Assembly (NCBI GenBank): GCA_037127255.1
Contig: JBANSL010000009.1
Location: forward strand, 27,472,475-27,536,474
Origin: Persicaria tinctoria
Taxonomy: Eukaryota; Streptophyta; Magnoliopsida; Caryophyllales; Polygonaceae
Length of the DNA stretch: 64,000 bases
Reading direction: 5' to 3'
In this document: positions 57,534-64,000 of the stretch, piece after piece
Layout: each line of letters begins with the position of its first letter
How positions within the stretch are numbered: position 1 is the stretch's first letter
Made by a program: the position numbers and the translations under genes
The notes under the pieces: generated by a model
What the model saw: the letters and a program-made list of their open reading frames with translations, nothing else
What the model was told of the DNA's origin: nothing
Database searches by the model: none

Positions 57534-59052
57534 TTTGAATTATTTATGACATGCATTTAACATAGGTTTGTGTCATTTCTCATGTGTCTTATGTGTTTTT
57601 AGAGGTTTTTCATTTAGTTTCTATGATAAAGATCTATTGTCTTTATGTTGGTGTTTTCAGGAGTTTTCGGGATCTAAGCGGAGATTGCTAGAGGACATGT
57701 GAGATGGGTACATAAGCTAAGAAGAGCCGAGCAGAAATCATATAGGAGAAACGAGGATAAAAGGCGAAGAAGCAAAAGCATAAGGAGCAAGGCGGTCGTG
57801 CATCTTGGGCTTCACTGCAAAACAGACGTACACGGGCGTGCACCTTAGCCACACGGGCGTGCAAATGCTCGATCAGAGAAACAAGCCATCAGAGGAGAAG
57901 TAAGCGGGCGTGCACCCTAGGCGCGCGGGCGTGCACTGTTCAGTTCGGACAGAAATTGCGTATTTGGACTAGGTTGCTTTTGGCATTAGTTTATTATTAT
58001 TTTAGGGGTTTCATAATATGATATTAGGGGATTGTCCCGGACTATTTAAGGGGCGGAAACACATCTTTGAAGCCCTCTTGGAAACCCTCGGTTGGAACGT
58101 TCGTTTTGAAGAACCTTTTGTGGAGTTAGATTTGCAGAGAACTTTGGTCAGATTTGCTTGGAGATTTACATTGTTTCAATTCAGGATTAGTATTTCCCCT
58201 TTAGTCTTTGCTTTTCTTTTAAATTTCATGCTTCAATTTATTTATTTGATAATGAATTCTTCCATGCTTGGCTAAATTCTCCGTTCTAGGATTAGGGTGA
58301 ACCCAACAATGTCGCAAATTATTTGATTTCGATGGTTGCTTGAACTTAGTCTGAATTTTATGAATTGATTTGATCCTAGTTGTTTTACCTAATTGATTTG
58401 AATCGATTAGAATCCTTTTTAGATTTAAGATGCTATCGCTGCGAATTGAAATTGGATAAATAGATGAAATTCATGAACCCGAAAGGAGGATTGGTTTCAT
58501 CGGAACTCTAGGATTGAACTTGAGGAATCAGCAATTGTTATTGTGACATTTAAACGATTGTTGAGGACTCTTGAGGATTAATAAATTATCGTAGATTCTT
58601 AGGTGTTAATCGGTTAGGCGGAACGAGATAGCGAAAGTTTAATTGATTTTCTCCTAAGGTCTATAAAGAGCTTAAAGGATTTGGTTAATTTAGACACAAT
58701 CACTACAATATGCGACAACTGAGTAGTGATGACTTTAGATAATTTACCTTCAATTTGACATATTCAGGAGACGAAGTTCGAGTGAACATCGGGTTGAATT
58801 CTTTGTGACATTGTTATCGGAAACCTTAACCCTAAAATTATTTCTCATATATATTTTCTTCATATTCTTGCTTGTTTATCTTAGTTTAGTTGAAAAATCA
58901 AATCCCTCTTTCTTGGCTTAGTTTATTAGTTCTAGATAACAATTGATACATATATAATCCCCATGATCGATACCCGTATACTGCAATTGATCGCGTAGTC
59001 TTGCGAGGTTGGTTCAGGCTACACTATTCTTCTGTTGGTTTAGACCACATCA
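57534..59052 (+). repeat. LTR of a second Ty3-type family
   Basis: No TCGA words. It carries four copies of (C/G)GGGCGTGCA(C/A) at about 57831-57937 plus a diverged fifth near 57792, a TATA-like TATTTAAG at 58043-58050, the segment TAGGATTAGGGTGAACCCAA (about 58288), and an end with GATCGATACCCGTATACTGC and ACCACATCA. These features resemble plant Ty3 LTRs. No primer site follows, so it may be solo or truncated. The left boundary is uncertain. Confidence 0.5.
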
Positions 59053-59090
59053 TAATGCTAACAATGCTACTCCGCAATTCGCTACAGACC

Positions 59091-59145
59091 TAAGGCAACA
59101 GTGTTTTGTCGTATGCCAAACACTTTACACCTTAGGCTTTGTAGC
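59091..59145. repeat. 55-bp hairpin-like inverted repeat
   Basis: GCTACAGACCTAAGG ... CCTTAGGCTTTGTAGC with further pairing of GTGTTT and AAACAC inward. It resembles subterminal repeats of DNA transposons. No target duplication assigned. Confidence 0.5.
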
Positions 59146-59252
59146 ATAACTTCATTTCAGTTATGTTGGTTAAAGAAGAATTTGTTGAGAACGTGACAAA
59201 TACATAGAAAATCATAAATAATCCTCGGGATAAGTCTTTTGAAGTGTAGTTG

Positions 59253-59582
59253 TCATAAACATAAGATAGTAATATGAGTTACACCTAGGAAAATCACAGG
59301 TAGAACAGAGGTGTCCATATCGAAGTCGAAAGGGACGGTATTGGTTGATTTTCTCCATAACATGTTGATCCCATCCAGAAACGCTATGTTGTCGGTGCTG
59401 ATACCACTCAGGGTATATGGGTGGGAGCAATGAGTCATCACGCAACCATACCTGTGGAAAGAGTGAAATGTATACGTCAGTATTTTTGGTTGTGAAGTCG
59501 GAAAAAATATGTAAGGTAATTTGTAGCTCACTGGCACCCAATGGGTTCTGTTGTTGACGATGCAGATTGCCAAATTTGCTTT
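59253..59582 (-). pseudogene. Fragment of a MULE-type OTU/Ulp1-like cysteine peptidase gene
   Basis: Minus strand, two exons. Exon 59582-59532 encodes KANLAICIVNNRTHWVP, preceded by a CCCCCACAG acceptor. Then an 80-bp intron 59531-59452 with GTGAGC donor and TTCCACAG acceptor, phase 0. The next exon from 59451 begins VWLRDDSLLPPIYPEWYQHR and reaches MEKINQYR. A conserved His after a hydrophobic strand, followed by PPIYPEW and a Trp-containing helix, resembles the C-terminal half of the OTU-like peptidase of plant Mutator-like elements, from memory. The clean intron shows this was a real gene. The catalytic Cys part is absent. Confidence 0.5.
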
Positions 59583-60497
59583 CTGTGGGGGAGGGTCACG
59601 TCCATCGAGAGGGTGTTGATGTCCAGCATTTGTGCCATGTTTTTATATCTATTTTAGCTCCTTATTCTATCATTTTATATATTTTGGGTTAGAATAGTAC
59701 ATAATCTTTGTAGTTTATGCTTATTTTCCAAATTATGGAGTCTACACTAGTTTCTGTTTAATTTCGCAGAATTCGGACGCACTTTGAAGCTTAAAGGAAA
59801 CTCATGAAGAAGCTAAGGATGGTGTAGTGGGAGAAAAGGCCATATTTTGGCATCCATCATTCTAAATGAAGAGTAGATGTCTTCATGAGAGTTGTAGCCC
59901 TCGAAAAGAGCTTTCTTACTCGTACTCATATGCGTCTATCCGACGAACGAGGACTTGGGAAAATGTGTTTCAAGAACAGAGTAGAATGTTGAGAGCTGAC
60001 ACATCTACATGACGTCGACCAAATCTCCTCGACGTCGACCAGACAAAAAACCTACCTGAGTTCGAGAAGAGAAAGCCACTTGAGGAGCTGCAAAGAGAAG
60101 CCGAGATCGACGAGTTCTACTTGACGTCGACCAAAGTTCCTCGACGTCGAACACACCTGGGAGCCAACCCGAGCTCGAGAGGAGAAGATTGTTCGAGGAT
60201 GCCGAAGACCACCCAAGATCGAGGACTTTACTCGATATCGACTAAACTTGGTCGACGTCGACTAGGCGATTTTTGGGCCGCGAGTCTATTGGGTCAATCC
60301 GAGCATGTGATGATTACTTGGGCACGAAGCAAGGCCGGATCCATCCAATTCTATCAAGACCTATCTATGGAAGGAAGGATTTATCCACTACGTGAAGATT
60401 TCGATATTTTTCTTTTAGGATTCATGTTTCTTTTATCAAAATTATATCTTTAGGACTAGATAGGGATTTATTTCCTTGGATAGCATGGATTAAAGCC

Positions 60498-60505
60498 TAT
60501 AAATA
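60498..60505 (+). promoter_or_regulatory. TATA box of element J LTR
   Basis: TATAAATA in AAGCCTATAAATATAGCCCA. Confidence 0.65.
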
Positions 60506-60539
60506 TAGCCCATGGGGCTGGTTTTTATTCATTCCAAGT

Positions 60540-60540
<1 letters not shown>

Positions 60541-60582
<42 letters not shown>
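60541..60582 (+). repeat. (AG)21 microsatellite just downstream of the LTR TATA box
   Basis: 42 bp of perfect AG, starting about 36 bp after the TATA box. Other LTRs have short AG runs at the same place (about 28518 and 31772). Confidence 0.95.
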
Positions 60583-60588
<6 letters not shown>

Positions 60589-61586
60589 GCTGAGAAGGAG
60601 TTAGAGAGCGAGAGCAATTTGGCTTCGATCGGTTGTAAGTTTTGGTTTTTTTTAATGCTAGTAATTAGTTTTCTTTTATTATTGATGTCTTTTCTTATGA
60701 TGAAGAGCGAGTAGTCCACCCACTTCTAGGGTCGGGGTGAGCCCGACGATAGCCATCCATGCTTGAGTTAAAGATTCGATCTTTGTTATGTTTTGATCAT
60801 CCACTACCTTGTATATGTTTATTTCATATTCAATAGAGATTCAAGTTAACCACTTGGATTATAAACATAAAATTGGAAGATACAATTAGGTTTTCTTGAG
60901 AGTGTTGTCTAATTGTTGGAAAAGGCAAAAACTTGTTCCTTTGATGTGATTGCATGATCATTCCTCTTATTCTTGCCTTATGCATGTTTGGTTATCGTTG
61001 TTGCAATCCCCGGTCTTGGAAGTTTCATTTTACATTATTTAAATCGAAATTTTCAATTTATTTTCGTTACTATTTTCTCCTCGACATCAACCAGATCTAG
61101 TCGACGTCGACTACTAATATTCGATGTAGGGTTTCTGCTCCAGATCGCTGCTCGTTTTTTTCCCTGCAGGTCCTTGACTTCGACCAGCCTTACTCGACAT
61201 CGATGACTTCTACTCGACGTCGAGGACACTTAGTCGACGTCGACCACCACCAGTGACGCTTTTTGCTCGAATTCGACTGTGCTGGACCCCTTTCGACCAC
61301 CGTTGGTCGAGGTTGAGTACTCTGGAGTCGATTTCTGCCCTTGAGATTCATCTACTACCTGAGATCCGCTGACCATCTTCCTCGAGGATCGATCCTGACT
61401 TCCTGTTGCTACATCTGGAAGAAGTGTTGTAATTATTTGCGTGGGCAATATCTTGTTTGATTTATATTCTTATATTTTGAACGCGACTTCCTCCTACAAA
61501 AAATTGGCGTCGTTGCCTGGGAAGCAATCATTCGCACCTTAGGTAGTTAGATCTCATGTTTTCCTTGAGTTTTTTTTTTGCAGTGT

Positions 61587-62892
61587 ATGCGCCGTTCTGA
61601 TCAACCACCTGAGTTTGACTCCTTAGACGACCCGGAACGTCTTATACACATCCACTCTAGACTGAAAAGGATCATGGCGACTACCAAAACACAAGTCCAA
61701 ATGATCGAAAGGCTTCCAAGGGAACTAGCAGCCAACAATGCTGCTCTCACCGCTGAGAGAGCACGCAATGAGCATGAAGCGGAACTAAGGAGGCAGGTGG
61801 AGGTTGAGCTTGCCCTATATACCACCACTGCGAAGGACTACATGCATCCGACTCTTGTCGTGCTTGAATCGGCTATTCTAGTCCCACCTAATAATTTTGA
61901 AATTTGCAATGCCTTCCTTACTGAAATTAAAAATAATGCTTTCGAAAAGGAGATTTAATGAATGCCATCTCGCTCATATTACTACTTTTGCTGACATGTG
62001 TCAGACTCTTGCTGAAGGTACTACTCTTGAATATGTGAGAATGAAAGTTTTTCGTTGGTCTCTTGCAAGTCCAGCATTGAAGTGCCTTTAAGGTCTCCCT
62101 GCACGATCCCTCACAACATGGGCAGAGGTTAGGAATGCGTTCCTCAACAAATTATTTCCTCCAGCCAAGACATCACTTCTCAGACAAAAGATTACAACTT
62201 TCAAACAAAAGCACGGGGAGCCGCTAGCACGAGCATGGGATCGATACAAGGATCTGTTGCGATCCTGCCCTACCCATGGGAAGCCACCCTATGTGATTCA
62301 GGAGATTTTCTACATTTCTCTTGAGATTTTCTACATTTCTCATGAATGCCAAGGAAAGGATCCATCAATTCACGCAATATGAGTACCTCACGTAGACACC
62401 AGCAAAGGCATGGGCTACTATCGAAAGACTAACCAACTTTGACAACACCTATGGGGCTCCTACGAATTAAGATGAAAACACTTATGCAAGGCTAGCCCCA
62501 TCCATGCCATTATATGAGCCTTCTAAGGAGATTGATCCTCATGTCAGGGAGCAGTTCTACAAGGACCAAAATCGCAAGCTCCTCAAGAAAGTCCAATTTA
62601 TATCTGTCAACCAGCCCTGCATCGACACACCAGACCAGAGTGCCCACATACGAAGCAAGTCGGGTTGGTAGAAACTCATGAGTAGATGGCTACGCAGGGG
62701 GTCCCAATCGCTATATAGGGGACCAGCGGTTCCATCAACCACAGTGGAACCAAGGTGCCACTAGGAACCCTCCACCATACAGAGCTCCAGGACATCCAGA
62801 AAGGGACCAGCGGAAAGATGATCTACAGATGGTCCTCGACAAGATGAGGAGGAATCAGGCACCACAGCAGCAATCCAACAGCGCCATCCAGA
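61587..62892 (+). pseudogene. gag: Element J gag
   Basis: ATG at 61587 (MRRSDQPPEFDSLDDPERL). Coiled N-terminus and HPTLVVLESAIL are open to 61958, then a frameshift in the AFYGRF segment. The capsid-like part continues (MCQTLAEGTTLEYVRMKVFR) with a stop at about 62088, then WDRYKDLLRSCPTHG, a 21-bp tandem duplication (EIFYISL repeated, 62302-62343), and a frame shift. MPLYEPSKEIDPHVREQFYK follows. The zinc knuckle is destroyed by a deletion after NQPCID. Cut by LTR K. Confidence 0.82.
62302..62343 (+). repeat. 21-bp tandem duplication in element J gag
   Basis: GAGATTTTCTACATTTCTC appears twice at 62302 and 62323, adding seven codons without shifting frame. Confidence 0.85.
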
Positions 62893-64000
62893 TGTTGTGA
62901 GCAGAATCTGCCATGTTTTACAGCAACTTTTATACTGATTTCTGTATACATTGCATTCATTTGGGTTCAGATAGTACAGAATCTATGTAGTTTATGCTTA
63001 TTTGCCAAATTATGGAATCTACACCAGTTTCTGTTTAATTCGCAGAAATCGAGGCTTTTACAGCAATTCTACAGAAGGTCGGAAAAGCTCGAAAAAACAC
63101 TACAGAAGTCCAAGGTCAAAGCAGTGGAACAAGTCTCAGAGACGAGGCTACTCGATCTCGAGTAGGCCCTACTCGACATAGACCACCATGTCCGAGCACC
63201 AGCTTGGTCGACAAGGCCTGATCGAGAGCCAGACAACCCGAGCTCCGGACCCTACTTGACCTAGACAAGCACTGGTCTAGGTCGACGTAGCCCCGATGCC
63301 ATGTCCGGAGTCGGCAAGGAAAAGCTGCCCGAGGAGCCGAGGACGACCAGGAGCACTCGCTGCCAGCGACTCGACTCGCTGCCAGCGACTCGACTCGCTG
63401 CCAGCGACTCGACTCGCTGCAGCGGAAAAGGAAACTCGTTGCCGCGGACCAAGCCACCCGCTGCCAGCGGAAGAGCCAGCTCACGGGAGCGGAAGCAGAC
63501 ACCCAACTCGACCTCGAGGAGAACTTGTCGAGGTCGACGAAGACTCTGAGACATGTCCGAGCCAGTCGAGCACACCAACCCGAGCAGACCATGTCGATGA
63601 CCAGCCTTACTCGACATCGACAAGGGGTGGTCGAAGTCGACGAGCGCCAGCGAGCATGTCCGATCCCATCGAGGAGATCCACTCGAGAAACCCTAGTCGG
63701 CGAGCCAGTCTACTCGAGGTCGACTAGGTCTACTCGACATCGACAAGCACCCAGTGAGCCAACTCCGAGCCACATCGAGTAGATTCAAGCCAAGCCGAGA
63801 AGCCGTACTCGAGGTCGACTAGACCTACTCGAAGTCGAGTAAGGCCGTGTCCAGAATCTTCTCGACGTAGCCCTGTCCGAGTAGAGTTGGAGTTGCTTGG
63901 TGCCGAAGGCGGAAGATTCTATCCGATCTATCAAGTTCTATCCAAGGAGACAAGATCTATCAACATGAAGACATATTTCCCTATTTAGTTTTATCTTTTT
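62893..64000 (+). repeat. LTR K, truncated by the window end
   Basis: TGTTGTGAGCAGAATCTGCC start, inserted in J's gag; left flank CCAGA (62888-62892) is the expected duplication. TCGA-NN-TCGA words at about 63145-63320 and 63500-63840, with a 19-bp tandem repeat between them. Confidence 0.85.
63356..63424 (+). repeat. 19-bp tandem repeat inside the TCGA-word cluster of LTR K
   Basis: Unit CTCGCTGCCAGCGACTCGA, three full copies and a partial one. Each contains the small hairpin CGCTG-C-CAGCG. Related CGCTGCCAGCGG words follow to about 63470. Not seen in the other LTRs. Confidence 0.9.

Larger units (their letters stand above)
59617..61501 (+). repeat. 5' LTR of element J
   Basis: TGATGTCCAGCATTTG to CTCCTACAAAA, 1885 bp; the usual terminal CAACA has C to A. 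TCGA-NN-TCGA clusters at about 60005-60270 and 61080-61320, dominated by TCGACGTCGA. The primer site AATTGGCGTCGTTGCCTGGG follows. Confidence 0.85.
59617..62892 (+). mobile_element. Element J: Athila-like element, 5' part
   Basis: 5' LTR, primer site and gag. Gag is interrupted at 62892 by LTR K. Its LTR start (TGATGTCC) is like that of element D. The continuation lies right of the window. Confidence 0.85.

Noticed and set aside
63116..63682. Long Arg/Ser-rich open frames over the TCGA clusters (also 13058-13849 minus, 19430-19717 minus, 50968-51480 minus)
   Set aside because: The word TCGANNTCGA lacks stop codons in most frames and yields SRSS, RDR or LDLE in any frame. These frames are by-products of the word or of GC-rich coding sequence on the other strand.
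54889..64000. A host gene region between the nested elements
   Set aside because: Everything there except the hairpin and the peptidase fragment is LTR, 3' UTR or gag; no single-copy gene structure is visible.

Overview
The window looks like heterochromatic DNA from a plant, most likely a eudicot with a large, repeat-rich genome. I found no single-copy host gene. Almost every base can be assigned to LTR retrotransposons inserted inside one another. The plant call rests on Athila-like Ty3 elements (primer site close to TTGGCGCCGTTGCCGGGGA), a Sirevirus-like Ty1/copia element with an extra ORF after pol, and a fragment resembling the C-terminus of a plant Mutator-like (MULE) cysteine peptidase with a clean GT-AG intron. 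A short tRNA-derived SINE is also present.

The dominant family, named here elements A, B, C, D, F, G, H, J and K plus a solo LTR and LTR I, encodes Gag and an aspartic protease but has no reverse transcriptase, RNase H or integrase core in any copy. In subfamily I (A, B, C) the protease is followed by a remnant of the integrase C-terminal GPY/F module. In subfamily II (F, G) that end is replaced by an unrelated lysine-rich segment. Element H keeps only the Gag N-terminus, fused to an unrecognised sequence in one open 269-codon ORF. The family therefore looks non-autonomous and dependent on an RT supplied elsewhere.

Layout, left to right. 1-4194: element A (left end outside the window), sharing its 3' LTR with element B. 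3705-32727: element B (+), split by a minus-strand LTR element (6013-17116) that itself contains the Ty1/copia element (6579-16137), and by element C (19035-29485, duplication ATATG), which contains a 2.27-kb solo LTR (23066-25334, duplication CCAAG). 32728-36435: 5' part of minus-strand element D. 36436-54888: element F (+), interrupted by minus-strand element G (37695-51560, duplication AGCAT), which is interrupted by H (42107-48920, duplication GTTCC). 54889-57533: 3' end of element I. 57534-59616: a different Ty3-type LTR and the MULE-like fragment. 59617-62892: element J. 62893-64000: LTR K, running out of the window. The order of insertion is I, then F, then D, then A/B, then the minus-strand element, then copia: six levels.

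The most unusual feature is a short palindromic word, TCGA-NN-TCGA, scattered tens of times at irregular spacing. It is confined to certain compartments of these elements: two clusters in each LTR (upstream and downstream of the TATA box), the linker between Gag and protease, the linker after protease, and in subfamily II also the 3' untranslated region. The central dinucleotide differs between subfamilies (mostly GA/TC or CG). In the linkers the word is read as acidic repeats (LDLE, VDVD, VEID). I know of no described function for it, and it is the best candidate in this window for an undescribed system.
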